A stretch of 64,000 nt of DNA from Bacteroidales bacterium (GCA_017525245.1 JAFXTE010000047.1:62001-126000), one strand, 5' to 3'. Shown: positions 34,576-44,490, counted from the first letter of the stretch. The notes: generated from the sequence alone by a model not told the origin. Numbers and translations are program-made.

Positions 34576-35850
34576 ATGGCAAAGAAAAAGACCGATAAAA
34601 GAAACCTCCAAACAGTCTTGGAAACAAGCAACAATCCGTTGGCGTATAGGAATGATTTTGAAAAAATCTTCGGCATCATAACCTCTCATAAGAACCGGTC
34701 GATGAGAGCCGTGCATAACGAATCGCTTCTCATGATTTGGGAGGTGGGTGCTTTCGTGTCAGATCGATTAAAGAGAGCCGTCTGGGGCGATGGAGTAGTC
34801 CGTATGCTTGCGGATTACATCCGCACTCGGAATCCCAAAGCCAAAGGTTGGAGCTATAGTACCATATACAGAATGGTAAAGTTCTACGAAATGTATTCGT
34901 CTGATGGTTTCACGCAAACTGTCAGCCGTTACGGAATGCAAAACTATCTGTCTGAGACAGAGCAGGAAAAGCTGCCATTTAAGGATGGTGAACTTGTGCC
35001 AATCGAATTGGCACAAAGAGGGAAAGATAAATTTGTGTCAATCGGATTGACACAAAAAGGGAAAGACAAAATTATGCCATTCGAAATGGCACAATTTACA
35101 AACGATGAATTTGTGTCATTCGAAATGACACAAATTCATAATGTGCTCTTTTCTACAGGTTGGACAAATCACCAGATAATCATGAACAGGTGCAATAACG
35201 ACCCGGCACGACTATTCTACATGCTTTATGCAGGGAAGGAACAATTGTCAAACAAGGAACTTATTCGCATTATTAAGACAAACACCATGAATTCTCTGCT
35301 TGGAGGGAAAATGCAGTCCGAAATGATGAAACAGAAATATCCGCAAAGCGGCGTCATGTTCAAAGACACGGTTTATCTGGAAATGTTCGGGTTACCTGTG
35401 AAATACAGGGAATCTAAACTGAGAAAGAGAATAATCGCCCACATGAAGGATTTCATTTTGGAGATGGGTAAAGATTTCCTTTTTATAGATGAAGAGCATC
35501 GTTTGATGGTAGGCGGAAAAACGTTCAAAGTGGATTTGCTGTTTTACCACAGGTTATTGCAATGTATGGTGGCCGTTGAGCTGAAAACCGACGAGTTCCA
35601 GCCCAAAGATTTGGGGCAATTGGAGTTTTATTTGGAAGCACTCGACCAAGAGGAACGTCGTTCGAACGAGAATCCAAGCATCGGTATCATCCTTTGTAAA
35701 GATGCCGACATGGAGGTGGTGCGCTACGCACTGAATCGCAGTATGTCACCCACAATGGTGACACTTTATAAAGAACAATTGCAAGTGGGCGGTGTTATCC
35801 AACGCAGCTTGGAGGAGTTCTGTAGATTTATAAACAAGGGAAAACAATAG
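34576..35850 (+). CDS. DUF1016/YhcG-type PDDEXK nuclease-domain protein with internal repeat array
   Basis: A 424-aa protein of the YhcG/DUF1016 family, proposed elsewhere to be DNA-binding/nuclease proteins near restriction or mobile elements. The DUF1016-N-like N-terminal region covers about residues 15-135 (RSMRAVHNESLLMIWEVGAF, KGWSYSTIYRMVKFYE). A repeat insert follows at about 140-190, then the C-terminal PDDEXK-like nuclease fold (FLFIDEEHRLMVGGKTFKVDLLFYHR, given in part; VAVELKTDEFQPKDLGQLEFYLEA, given in part) with candidate catalytic Asp, Glu and Lys. The insert is encoded by four 39-bp units that are each a DNA palindrome. The gene is AT-rich. The start at 34576 (MAKKKTDKRN) is chosen over TTG 34528, which overlaps the promoter. 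Confidence 0.85.
   Translation: MAKKKTDKRNLQTVLETSNNPLAYRNDFEKIFGIITSHKNRSMRAVHNESLLMIWEVGAFVSDRLKRAVWGDGVVRMLADYIRTRNPKAKGWSYSTIYRMVKFYEMYSSDGFTQTVSRYGMQNYLSETEQEKLPFKDGELVPIELAQRGKDKFVSIGLTQKGKDKIMPFEMAQFTNDEFVSFEMTQIHNVLFSTGWTNHQIIMNRCNNDPARLFYMLYAGKEQLSNKELIRIIKTNTMNSLLGGKMQSEMMKQKYPQSGVMFKDTVYLEMFGLPVKYRESKLRKRIIAHMKDFILEMGKDFLFIDEEHRLMVGGKTFKVDLLFYHRLLQCMVAVELKTDEFQPKDLGQLEFYLEALDQEERRSNENPSIGIILCKDADMEVVRYALNRSMSPTMVTLYKEQLQVGGVIQRSLEEFCRFINKGKQ
34992..35147 (+). repeat. Four 39-bp in-frame palindromic repeats
   Basis: Units start at 34992, 35031, 35070 and 35109. Palindrome centres lie at 35005, 35044, 35083 and 35122, exactly 39 nt apart. Left/right arms pair as GTGCCAAT/ATTGGCAC, GTGTCAAT/ATTGACAC, TGCCATT/AATGGCA and GTGTCATT/AATGACAC around a CGA or CGG loop. 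The encoded 13-residue units read (V/M)(P/S)(I/F)(E/G)(L/M)(A/T)Q plus six variable residues. Confidence 0.95.
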
Positions 35851-35909
35851 CCAACAGTCCATACCCCTATGCAAAATTTTCCATCCTCCCCGCATATCCG
35901 TATTTTGTC

Positions 35910-35918
35910 TATCTTTGC
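35910..35918 (+). promoter_or_regulatory. -7 element for rarA
   Basis: TATCTTTGC, perfect consensus, 19 nt before the rarA ATG. Confidence 0.6.
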
Positions 35919-35936
35919 GCGGTCAAATTCCGTGTC

Positions 35937-37244
<1,308 letters not shown>

Positions 37245-37299
37245 GATAACTTTCGCCCAAGATTACCATTTTTCCCAGTTTTACGCCAATCCGACTGGC

Positions 37300-38220
37300 G
37301 TGAACCCCGCGTTGACAGCTGCTTTCGACGGAGTTGTGCGAGGCGGGGTTATTATGCGGTCGCAATGGCTTGCCGTGACCAAACCGTTCCTGACGATGGG
37401 CGCGGAAGTCGATGGCGCCGTCTATAAGAACCACCGCCGGCAGGAACTGCTCGGCATCGGGCTCACCTTCAACGGCGACAAAGCGGGCGACGTGAACTAC
37501 AGCTCCGTGCAGGCCGTTCTGTCGCTGTCGTACATCAAGAATATCGGCCGACGCAGTCGCCACAAAATCGGACTTGGGCTGTACGGTGGCATCATCAACA
37601 ACCATTTCGATTTCGACCTCAGCACTTGGGACAACCAATTTGTGGATGGGATTTTTTACCCGTATCTTCCTACAGGTGAGAATTTTGAATCCATCCAGCG
37701 GCTATATGCGGATTTCGGTGCGGGCGCGTTCTGGAGCTATCTGCCCACCAAAACCGTACTGTTGCGGGCGGCGGTCAGTGCGTCGCACATCAACATGCCA
37801 TTCTACGGTTTCGGCGAGAGCGATGCGCGGTTACCCGTAAAATACACCGCCCATTTTTACTCTCAGATTGCCCTCACCCGCGAGGTGTCTTTGTCCCCCA
37901 TGCTTTACGCATCCTGGCAGCGTTCCTTCAGCGAGTTTTTGTTCGGCTGCAATGTGGAGTATTTCAACAAGAAAAACAGCTACACCACGCTATACACATT
38001 AGGCGGCGGGATCCTATACCGATGGAACGATGCTCTGGTTTTCAACGGATTCGTGAGCTGGCAGAATCTCCGTTTTTCCATTGCGTATGACGTGAACGTG
38101 TCACCGTTTGTGGTAGCCACACATGGACGCGGCGGCATGGAAATCGCCATCTCCTACATATTCAAGAAAAGAACAATTACCAGGATTGGGAAGGAGCCGT
38201 GTCCGTATGACATTATGTAA
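37300..38220 (+). CDS. PorP/SprF-family T9SS outer-membrane protein (5' end frameshifted)
   Basis: An outer-membrane barrel of the PorP/SprF family that works with the type IX secretion or gliding machinery. The family opening (AQDYHFSQFYANPTGVNPAL) spans the GTG at 37300, and about 14 of those residues lie upstream in an open frame (from 37231) without a start codon. The signal peptide lies in another frame at 37209, separated by the T11 run. The rest (YSSVQAVLSLSYIKN, GLGLYGGIINNHFDFDL) gives alternating barrel strands to the end, and a basic C-terminus follows. Real length with the frame restored would be about 337 aa. It may be a sequencing slip, a phase-variable gene or slippage-dependent expression. 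A T9SS-associated OmpA/PD40 gene follows. Confidence 0.85.
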   Translation: MNPALTAAFDGVVRGGVIMRSQWLAVTKPFLTMGAEVDGAVYKNHRRQELLGIGLTFNGDKAGDVNYSSVQAVLSLSYIKNIGRRSRHKIGLGLYGGIINNHFDFDLSTWDNQFVDGIFYPYLPTGENFESIQRLYADFGAGAFWSYLPTKTVLLRAAVSASHINMPFYGFGESDARLPVKYTAHFYSQIALTREVSLSPMLYASWQRSFSEFLFGCNVEYFNKKNSYTTLYTLGGGILYRWNDALVFNGFVSWQNLRFSIAYDVNVSPFVVATHGRGGMEIAISYIFKKRTITRIGKEPCPYDIM

Positions 38221-38250
38221 TGGTTATGGGTTATTGGTTATTGAAGCTGG
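38219..38250. repeat. Heptanucleotide repeat (GGTTATG/GGTTATT family)
   Basis: Units GGTTATG, GGTTATT, GGTTATT then GAAGCTGG, directly after the PorP-like stop codon. Confidence 0.75.
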
Positions 38251-38280
38251 TATAGAGAGAGACTGAATATAATAAACTGA

Positions 38281-39909
38281 ATGCAAGGTAAGTCGGTTAT
38301 AATAAAGGTTTTATGGATTACCGTTATGGTGTTTTCTTTGTGGGTTCCTGCAAGGGCGCAGAATGGCGACACTTCTGTTTTACCCACAACAGATTCCATC
38401 ATCGTGACTATAAAGCCCTTGCCTTCGGCCATAAATTCCCATTTTTCGGAATATGCCGGCAAATTGCTACCCGATTCCACGTTTCTATTCACCGCCATGC
38501 GCAATGATGCCGCTGAGGATGTCGAGCATTTCTTTGAAACAAACTGGTATTGTTATCTTTACGAGTCAAAAGCCTTGCCAGAAGGAAAATTTGCCCTATC
38601 TAAACCGCTACCGACAACCATCAACCATCCTAAGTTCTTCAACAGTAACTTCTGTCTGAGCGAAGACGGGCAGCGGATGATTCTGACACGCTGTGTCAGA
38701 GTGGGTGATGGTGACCTTCGTTGTTCTTTATGGCATTCTGAAAAAGAGAAAGGAACCTGGAAAAAGCCCATGCAACTCCCTTCCGCCATTAACCAAAATG
38801 GAAGTTCTTCTATGCAGCCATGTTTAGTGCAACTGACTGACTACGAGATTCTTTATTTTGCTTCCGACCGTCCTGGTGGTTATGGGAATTCGGATATATG
38901 GTATTCCATTTGCAAAAACGGCCATTATCAAGACCCTGTGAATCTTGGTCCGATGATCAACTCGGAGGGAAACGAAATCACGCCTTTTTATCACAAAAAC
39001 AGTAAAATGCTCTATTTCAGTGCCGACGAGCGAAAAGGCATTGGCGATTACGATATATTTTGCAGCGAAGGGGCTTTAGGGGCATGGAAACAGCCTCTAC
39101 ATCTTGACAGACCTTTCAATTCTGAATATAACGACTTCTATTTCTCTGTAAATCAAAATCATAAGAGTGCCTTTTTTAGTTCCAACCGTCCGCATGACGA
39201 CATGGCCGATGAGGATACATGTTGCAACGACATTTTCTATGTGGATTGGAAACTTCCTGAAAAAGAGAGCGTTGCCATCGAAACACTGCCAAACATACAC
39301 GAGAAAATAGCCTCCGTATTGCCCATCACACTTTATTTCCAAAACGACTATCCCGACCCGAAATCCGTTTCCGACACCACCGACAAAGACTATTTGGAAC
39401 TATACAATTCGTATGTCAATGATATTCAAGAATATATCCACAAGTCAGGACAAGGGTTGACTGGTGAAGAGCAGCGAAGGGCGATGTATGCGGTGGCGGG
39501 GTTCATGCGTGACTCCGTTCAGACGGGTTATGCACGCTTACTGCTTCTGCAACAATATCTTACCGAAGCGATGGAGAATGGCGACACCGTGGATTTGGCT
39601 ATCAGCGGATTCGCCAGCCCGCTGCATAACAGCGAGTATAACAAGCATTTGTCTTCCAGACGAATTGTCAGCCTGTTGAATTATCTGCGAAAGGCGGACA
39701 ATGGCCGCCTCTTCCCGTATCTTTCGGGGGAAAAGCCGGGATTGCAGTTGTATATTTCACCCGAAGGAGCTGTGAATCACTCTTTTGAGACCGACGAAGT
39801 ACGCGAAACGGTATTCGGCTTGCGTGCCGCAAAAGACCGCAAAATCGTGATTACCAATCCCGCCAAAAATGCGGCGATGAGCAAACCGCACAGGATATCG
39901 AACGGATAA
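38281..39909 (+). CDS. PD40 repeat plus OmpA-like C-terminal protein, T9SS-associated
   Basis: A 542-aa exported protein with signal peptide ending PARAQ. A WD40-like PD40 beta-propeller region runs at about 110-330 (LSEDGQRMILT, ILYFASDRPGGYGNSDIWYS, MLYFSADERKGIGDYDIF, AFFSSNRP). A C-terminal OmpA-like peptidoglycan-binding region follows at about 345-525 (GFASPLHNSEYNKHLSSRRI; ending FGLRAAKDRKIVI). Such proteins usually follow PorP/SprF genes and anchor T9SS assemblies to peptidoglycan, as here. The last 133 nt overlap the convergent PAP2 gene, so the final 20 residues may be a run-on. Confidence 0.85.
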   Translation: MQGKSVIIKVLWITVMVFSLWVPARAQNGDTSVLPTTDSIIVTIKPLPSAINSHFSEYAGKLLPDSTFLFTAMRNDAAEDVEHFFETNWYCYLYESKALPEGKFALSKPLPTTINHPKFFNSNFCLSEDGQRMILTRCVRVGDGDLRCSLWHSEKEKGTWKKPMQLPSAINQNGSSSMQPCLVQLTDYEILYFASDRPGGYGNSDIWYSICKNGHYQDPVNLGPMINSEGNEITPFYHKNSKMLYFSADERKGIGDYDIFCSEGALGAWKQPLHLDRPFNSEYNDFYFSVNQNHKSAFFSSNRPHDDMADEDTCCNDIFYVDWKLPEKESVAIETLPNIHEKIASVLPITLYFQNDYPDPKSVSDTTDKDYLELYNSYVNDIQEYIHKSGQGLTGEEQRRAMYAVAGFMRDSVQTGYARLLLLQQYLTEAMENGDTVDLAISGFASPLHNSEYNKHLSSRRIVSLLNYLRKADNGRLFPYLSGEKPGLQLYISPEGAVNHSFETDEVRETVFGLRAAKDRKIVITNPAKNAAMSKPHRISNG

Positions 39910-40421
39910 TGAACCCCTACGTAGATGCGACTGTAACAGCTCAATAAGGTTATTCCGAAAACAGACACCGCCAACAGCCACCGCCGCCTGACCTTATTCC
40001 GAAGGAAATAGAAAAAGAGCAGCGACGTGGTCATATAGTTGATGGCGTGATTCGAAGGACAGCTGTATTTGCCTCCCTTATAATAAGTTCCGTCTCTTTT
40101 CTGAAGCAGGTGTACTTGATAATCCCCATGATATTCGGCATCATGCGAAGGGCGCAACCGCTGCACCGTGGGTTTGAGTACACGCGCTCCTATCGCATCA
40201 GCCATCAGCGTGACAGCAGCTATAAGAAGCAAAATCTTCCACGACTGCTTGCGATAAAAATAGACTATCAGCAGAGATAAAATCAGGGAAAAAAGCAACC
40301 CGAACTGGGTACTGGTGATCACCCACATCACCTTGTCCCAAAACGGCGAGTTATGGTTGTTAATGAACTGGAACATGTTTTTGTCCCAATCGAATGCGGA
40401 AGAGTGGAAAAGTTCGGTCAT
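39777..40421 (-). CDS. PAP2-family phosphatase
   Basis: A 214-aa integral-membrane phosphatase of the type 2 phosphatidic acid family, which dephosphorylates lipid phosphates such as undecaprenyl pyrophosphate or lipid A at the periplasmic face. The three-part signature is complete: KPTVQRLRPS, CPSNHAIN and SRIYVGVHYPFDIL, between five or six membrane segments. The polar tail (SFAARKPNTVSRTSSVSKE) is antisense to the end of the OmpA-like gene. GtrA and ArnT-like genes upstream on the same strand point to a shared role in lipid-linked sugar chemistry (inference). Confidence 0.9.
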   Translation of the reverse strand: MTELFHSSAFDWDKNMFQFINNHNSPFWDKVMWVITSTQFGLLFSLILSLLIVYFYRKQSWKILLLIAAVTLMADAIGARVLKPTVQRLRPSHDAEYHGDYQVHLLQKRDGTYYKGGKYSCPSNHAINYMTTSLLFFYFLRNKVRRRWLLAVSVFGITLLSCYSRIYVGVHYPFDILCGLLIAAFLAGLVITILRSFAARKPNTVSRTSSVSKE

Positions 40422-40427
40422 TTATGA

Positions 40428-40464
40428 ATGGTTATTGGTTATGGTTTATAAGTCATTGAAGGTT
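40428..40464. repeat. Heptanucleotide repeat (GGTTATT family)
   Basis: Degenerate units between the PAP2 and GtrA genes (GGTTATT, GGTTATG, GTTTATA) ending in CATTGAAGG. Confidence 0.6.
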
Positions 40465-40470
40465 AGATGG

Positions 40471-40854
40471 TTAGAAGGTGAAGAAATAGTTCATAGTGAA
40501 ATTCCAAATGGTGATGACGCCGATGGCGAATAATTTGGCAAGGTAGAAGTTCAATTTCAGTTTTCCGTGTAAAATATAAATCGTTAAATTATTGATTATT
40601 AATCCAATAACAGAAATCAAAAAGAATTTTCCGTATTCAACAGGGATGTTTGTATTGGTGCTATGGAAGGTCCACAGACGGTTCCAGATGTAGTTGTTGG
40701 TGGCGGCAAGGATGAACCCAAGGGAGTTGGAGACATACTTGTTCCATCCGAACTTCTCCTTGCAGAGCCATGTGGTGCCGAAATCGACTAACATACCCGA
40801 AAAGCCCACAACGCAGAACTTTAGAAATTTGAGTATCAATGTGCTGTTAATCAT
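40471..40854 (-). CDS. GtrA-like small membrane protein
   Basis: A 127-aa protein with four predicted membrane helices, of the GtrA family of putative polyprenyl-phosphate-glucose flippase components. Recognisable are FLKFCVVGFSGMLVDFGTTW, SNSLGFILAATNNYIWNRLWTF (given in part) and the final IWNFTMNYFFTF. It overlaps the 3' end of the ArnT-like gene by 8 nt, so it is translationally coupled. Together they could supply and use a lipid-linked sugar. Confidence 0.9.
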   Translation of the reverse strand: MINSTLILKFLKFCVVGFSGMLVDFGTTWLCKEKFGWNKYVSNSLGFILAATNNYIWNRLWTFHSTNTNIPVEYGKFFLISVIGLIINNLTIYILHGKLKLNFYLAKLFAIGVITIWNFTMNYFFTF

Positions 40855-42505
40855 GGACTTTGATTTTAATGGGAAGGCTGTTCACAGAACGATTGACGAC
40901 GTTGTCCAAACAGATGACAACGGGAGCGTCTGGGATATATTTGACAACGGTGTTACAACGCAGACTCCCACTAGCGGGTATGACCATACCAGAGTCAATA
41001 GGGCTTGTTATAGGAGTAAATCGGCCGTCTTGCATATAGACAACGTGAAGCGTAATGGGAAATTCAGGATTGTCGAACACAAAATCCGTTTCGTATGGGT
41101 TGCATAAGATAAGGTCAAGGTGGAGGGAATCGTTCGTAACTCTGTAGTTTTCAACACTTACCTGAATACGATTAGTACCTTGGAATGCTTTTGTTCTGTG
41201 GAGGTAAAAGGAGACACCGTCCTTTTCAATCAAATCATAACCTCTAGGCACTCCGCGTTGATACACATTGGTGTTGATGATATTGACAGGTTTTCCCTGA
41301 ACCTCTTTGTCAAACTGCCAAAGGTCGAATTGCGTCTTACGGTTATATAATGAACTGATTTGCATGGCGTTTTCACCAGTATAAAAGCGGTACAGGGAGG
41401 GGTCTTGGAAAGAGCCAGCAAACACCACAGGGGTTTGTCCGCAGCATTTATGAATCACCGCGAATTTTTTACGGTCCCCAAGGATATTCAGAAAATTATT
41501 GTTCAATAAAGCCGGTGCCGCGAAACGCAACACCGTCAGTATCAAAGTTATCGGTACTATTCCCTTCATCAACCATCTGTGCCAGTGATCTTTACGCAAT
41601 TCCTGACATAGCACTATAATCATCGGCACGGAAGCTGCCACCGTCCAATGGGGTTCGGCATGACCCTTCAGGGTCATTACCCAGAAGAAGAGGACGAAAC
41701 CGGCAATGGTAAAAAGGCAAGCCCGCTCAAAAAGGTCGTCTGTTTTTCGTCTTTGCCAACAAACGTAGAGGGCGAGACAAAAACAGACCGGATTGAACAC
41801 CAGCAGCTGATTAGGGGTATATTCCAAGAGAGACAACAGGTGAAAACCGTCGTTGCGGTCTAAGAGATGGTATTGGAAGCTGGGAAATCCGTTGCGTACC
41901 TGCCAAAGGATATGCGGCACAAACAGTACGGCAGCCAATAGCATCGCAATCCACACTTTCTTGTCTTTCAGCAGTTTGAGATTTGACAATAGCACGAATC
42001 CTGCTACAAGCACAGCCATATATTTGCTGTAGAACATGGCCGCGAATGTCACTCCGACTGCAAGTGCGACCGACCAGCTTGGATTGTCAAGGAAGTGGCG
42101 ATAGAGGTAGAAAAAGAGTGCGGTGAAAAAAAGCAATGGTGCGTCAGGGGTGGTCACGAAACCATAGACGGAAAACATCACGAGAGAGGCGGCGACAGCA
42201 AAAAACGCCCAAACATCCTTGTTAGTCAGTGTAGTGTGTGGCAACATCTTCCAAATAAGCCAAACGGTTCCGCCATGGAGCAATACTGTGGCGAAGCGGA
42301 TAGAAAGATTTCCTTTGAAAAGAGCACCACTGAAAGCGGTGAGCAACGCCACCATCGGCGGGTGGTCGTAGTAGCCCCAGTCGAGAAACTGTCCATACAG
42401 CGAATAGTAGGCCTCGTCCGAGAAAACGGGCGTGAAGATGGCCTGTAGCAAATCCGCTAACACCCAAATTGCCAGTAAGATATAGAACAATTTCTGCGGT
42501 TTCAT
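40847..42505 (-). CDS. ArnT-like glycosyltransferase (GT39/GT83 type)
   Basis: An integral-membrane glycosyltransferase of 552 aa that would move a sugar from a polyprenyl-phosphate donor on the periplasmic side. Many hydrophobic helices cover residues 1-400. The family signature FSDEAYYSLYGQFLDWGYYDHPPMVAL (given in part) holds the first-loop catalytic acid DE. The soluble C-terminal domain begins near LLNNNFLNILGD. Start: the ATG at 42503-42505. An open frame running a further 70 codons upstream crosses the tRNA-Cys gene and is not coding. Acceptor unknown; lipid A or protein are possible. Confidence 0.88.
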   Translation of the reverse strand: MKPQKLFYILLAIWVLADLLQAIFTPVFSDEAYYSLYGQFLDWGYYDHPPMVALLTAFSGALFKGNLSIRFATVLLHGGTVWLIWKMLPHTTLTNKDVWAFFAVAASLVMFSVYGFVTTPDAPLLFFTALFFYLYRHFLDNPSWSVALAVGVTFAAMFYSKYMAVLVAGFVLLSNLKLLKDKKVWIAMLLAAVLFVPHILWQVRNGFPSFQYHLLDRNDGFHLLSLLEYTPNQLLVFNPVCFCLALYVCWQRRKTDDLFERACLFTIAGFVLFFWVMTLKGHAEPHWTVAASVPMIIVLCQELRKDHWHRWLMKGIVPITLILTVLRFAAPALLNNNFLNILGDRKKFAVIHKCCGQTPVVFAGSFQDPSLYRFYTGENAMQISSLYNRKTQFDLWQFDKEVQGKPVNIINTNVYQRGVPRGYDLIEKDGVSFYLHRTKAFQGTNRIQVSVENYRVTNDSLHLDLILCNPYETDFVFDNPEFPITLHVVYMQDGRFTPITSPIDSGMVIPASGSLRCNTVVKYIPDAPVVICLDNVVNRSVNSLPIKIKVHD

Positions 42506-42512
42506 AACAGCG

Positions 42513-42521
42513 GCAAAAATA
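42513..42521 (-). promoter_or_regulatory. -7 element for ArnT-like gene
   Basis: TATTTTTGC on the minus strand, 7 nt before the ATG, implying an almost leaderless mRNA. Confidence 0.55.
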
Positions 42522-42530
42522 CATAAAAAA

Positions 42531-42559
42531 TGTGGAGACGATTGTACATCGTCTCCACA
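42531..42559 (-). terminator. Hairpin after tRNA-Cys, related to the dispersed palindrome
   Basis: The 11-bp stem TGTGGAGACGA/TCGTCTCCACA with loop TTGTACA is followed on the minus strand by a T-run. It can end the tRNA transcript. Its outer arms are a variant of the 30-nt palindrome family. Confidence 0.7.
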
Positions 42560-42565
42560 TTTTTG

Positions 42566-42636
42566 AGGTCTCGTCCAGATTCGAACTGGAGTCAACGGTT
42601 TTGCAGACCGGTACCTAACCACTCGGCCACGAGACC
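42566..42636 (-). tRNA. tRNA-Cys (GCA)
   Basis: A 71-nt cloverleaf on the minus strand. Acceptor GGTCTCG/CGAGACC, discriminator U, anticodon loop CTGCAAA giving anticodon GCA, T-arm loop TTCGAAT. No CCA is encoded. The promoter at 42651-42659 and a hairpin terminator frame it as its own transcript. Confidence 0.95.
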
Positions 42637-42650
42637 TTGATTTTGGAGCG

Positions 42651-42659
42651 GCAAAAATA
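42651..42659 (-). promoter_or_regulatory. -7 element for tRNA-Cys
   Basis: TATTTTTGC on the minus strand, 14 nt before the mature 5' end. Confidence 0.6.
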
Positions 42660-42752
42660 CACTTTTTTTTGAAATCTCCACATACTAATGAAAAAAAATT
42701 ATTTGGCGGTATCAATTGTCACTTTCTCTCTCAACAATTCATCAAAAAAATG

Positions 42753-42761
42753 TATTTTTGC
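42753..42761 (+). promoter_or_regulatory. -7 element for S8 protease gene
   Basis: TATTTTTGC, perfect consensus, 21 nt before the ATG. Confidence 0.6.
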
Positions 42762-42782
42762 AGGTTTTAATAAAAGAAAAAT

Positions 42783-44438
42783 ATGATAAAAAAACTGTTT
42801 TTTTTGCTGCTATGGTTTGGCTTGTCAGTCTCCTTATATGCACAGAATCCCACATGCTATCGTATTTATCTGAGTGACAAAAACAATTCACCATATTCTA
42901 TTGATAATCCATCAGAATATCTTTCACAACGCGCTATCGACAAACGTGCCCGTTTCAACATCTCAATTACCGAGCAAGATTTTCCTGTAAATCCGCAGTA
43001 CAAGCAGCAGATTTTAGCATTGGATGCGGATATGCAACTGTTGTCCACCTCAAAATGGATGAACACCGTCACGATTTATTGTCCCGACAGTATTGTCGTG
43101 CCGCAAATCTTGAACCTGCCGTTTGTGGATTCCATCAAGGCGGTGGGCAACTACATTTTGCACGATGCTCCCGTATATCGGAACCCTGAAAATCCGGTTC
43201 CTTTAGTTCACAATTCGTCCATTCCTACAAAGGATGCCATTGATTATGGTGAAGGATTGGCACAAATAGCGCTGCTTAACGGCATTCCGTTGCATGAAGA
43301 AGGCTTTTGCGGCGAAGGAATGCTCATTGCGGTGATTGACGGTGGTTTTTTAGGTATTGAGACCACCTCTTTCTACCAACAGTTGGTCAATGAAGGACGG
43401 TTCTTCGGCCATTATTCTCTAATGCCATACTTTGTAGATACGTTGGGCGGCATCGCGCAAGAAGTACACGGCACGATTGTGACCTCCGCCATGGCTGCCA
43501 ACACGAATGGCGAGCTGGTGGGAACCGCACCTGCAGCCTCTTACGCACTCATCCACACGGAATGGGTTGATACCGAGGAAATGATAGAGGAGGATTTCTG
43601 GGCCAACGGAGCGGAAATCGCCGACAGTATCGGCGCGGATGTCATCAACTCCTCCTTAGGCTACCGCATGTTCCCGGATTTCCCGCAATCCGACATCACC
43701 TACGAAAATATGGATGGAGTACACGGCATTGCCTCGCGATGCGCCACCATCCTCGGGCAAAAGGGTGCAATCGTCTGTGTAGCAGCAGGTAATGACGGCA
43801 ACAGCGAGTTCTACCATATCAACCGTCCCGGCGATGCCTTCGACATTCTGTGCGTGGGTGCTTGCACATCCGACAGCCTCATCGCCGCATTTTCCTCGCA
43901 CGGCCCCTCCTACGATGGCCGTGTAAAACCCGACATCACCTCCATGGGCGTGCAGACCGCCTGCTACCACCCTAACGACGAGCTCTCGTTCGCCAACGGC
44001 ACCAGTTTGGCCACTCCCGTCGCTGCCGGTATGTGTGCCTGTCTCTGGCAGGCCATGCCCCAATACACCTCCACGGAAATGATGCAGTTCATCCGCGAAA
44101 GCGGTCACCTCTACAACAACCCCGACACCGAATTCGGCTACGGCATTCCCAACTTCTACCAAATCTATGCTTCCCACGTCGGCCTCAACGACTACAAACC
44201 GCTGAACATCTGCGTCTATCCAAATCCTGTTACCGACAAGCTAATCCTCACCAACACCGACGGCAACATCCAGTCCATCAGCATCTATAACACCTCCGGC
44301 CAACTCGTCCTGCAAACCGCCGTTTCAAACTCCCCAATTCTCAAAATTAACGTAACATCTTTGCCGAAAGGATTTTACATCGGAACAGCAACGCTTCATA
44401 ACAATCAGACAGGTACGTTTAAGTTTGTGAAAAAGTGA
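42783..44438 (+). CDS. Secreted subtilisin-like (S8) protease with T9SS sorting tail
   Basis: A 551-aa exported serine protease. The signal peptide ends SLYAQ. A propeptide-like region precedes the catalytic domain. The triad is Asp186 (AVIDGGF), His229 (VHGTIVTSAMA) and Ser408 (NGTSLATPVAAG). The oxyanion Asn is probably in VCVAAGNDGN. The C-terminal about 75 residues form a type A T9SS sorting domain (CVYPNPVTDKL, ISIYNTSGQLV, LPKGFYIGTA). The enzyme should therefore be carried across the outer membrane by the SprA system and attached to the surface or released. It stands alone with its own promoter. Confidence 0.93.
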   Translation: MIKKLFFLLLWFGLSVSLYAQNPTCYRIYLSDKNNSPYSIDNPSEYLSQRAIDKRARFNISITEQDFPVNPQYKQQILALDADMQLLSTSKWMNTVTIYCPDSIVVPQILNLPFVDSIKAVGNYILHDAPVYRNPENPVPLVHNSSIPTKDAIDYGEGLAQIALLNGIPLHEEGFCGEGMLIAVIDGGFLGIETTSFYQQLVNEGRFFGHYSLMPYFVDTLGGIAQEVHGTIVTSAMAANTNGELVGTAPAASYALIHTEWVDTEEMIEEDFWANGAEIADSIGADVINSSLGYRMFPDFPQSDITYENMDGVHGIASRCATILGQKGAIVCVAAGNDGNSEFYHINRPGDAFDILCVGACTSDSLIAAFSSHGPSYDGRVKPDITSMGVQTACYHPNDELSFANGTSLATPVAAGMCACLWQAMPQYTSTEMMQFIRESGHLYNNPDTEFGYGIPNFYQIYASHVGLNDYKPLNICVYPNPVTDKLILTNTDGNIQSISIYNTSGQLVLQTAVSNSPILKINVTSLPKGFYIGTATLHNNQTGTFKFVKK

Positions 44439-44447
44439 TCAGGCAAC

Positions 44448-44489
44448 AAGCTTCAATAACCCATAACCAATAACCCATAACCATTCAAT
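44448..44489. repeat. Heptanucleotide repeat (ATAACCC/ATAACCA family)
   Basis: CTTCAATAACCC, then ATAACCA, ATAACCC, ATAACCA units between the protease stop and the purC ATG. Confidence 0.85.
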
Positions 44490-44490
44490 A

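Noticed and set aside
34992..35147. CRISPR array
   Set aside because: Units are contiguous at 39 nt without unique spacers, each unit is itself palindromic, and the stretch is an intact part of a reading frame. No cas genes are near.
42506..42715. 70-codon N-terminal extension of the ArnT-like protein
   Set aside because: It crosses the whole tRNA-Cys gene and its terminator; the ATG at 42505 begins a typical membrane helix.
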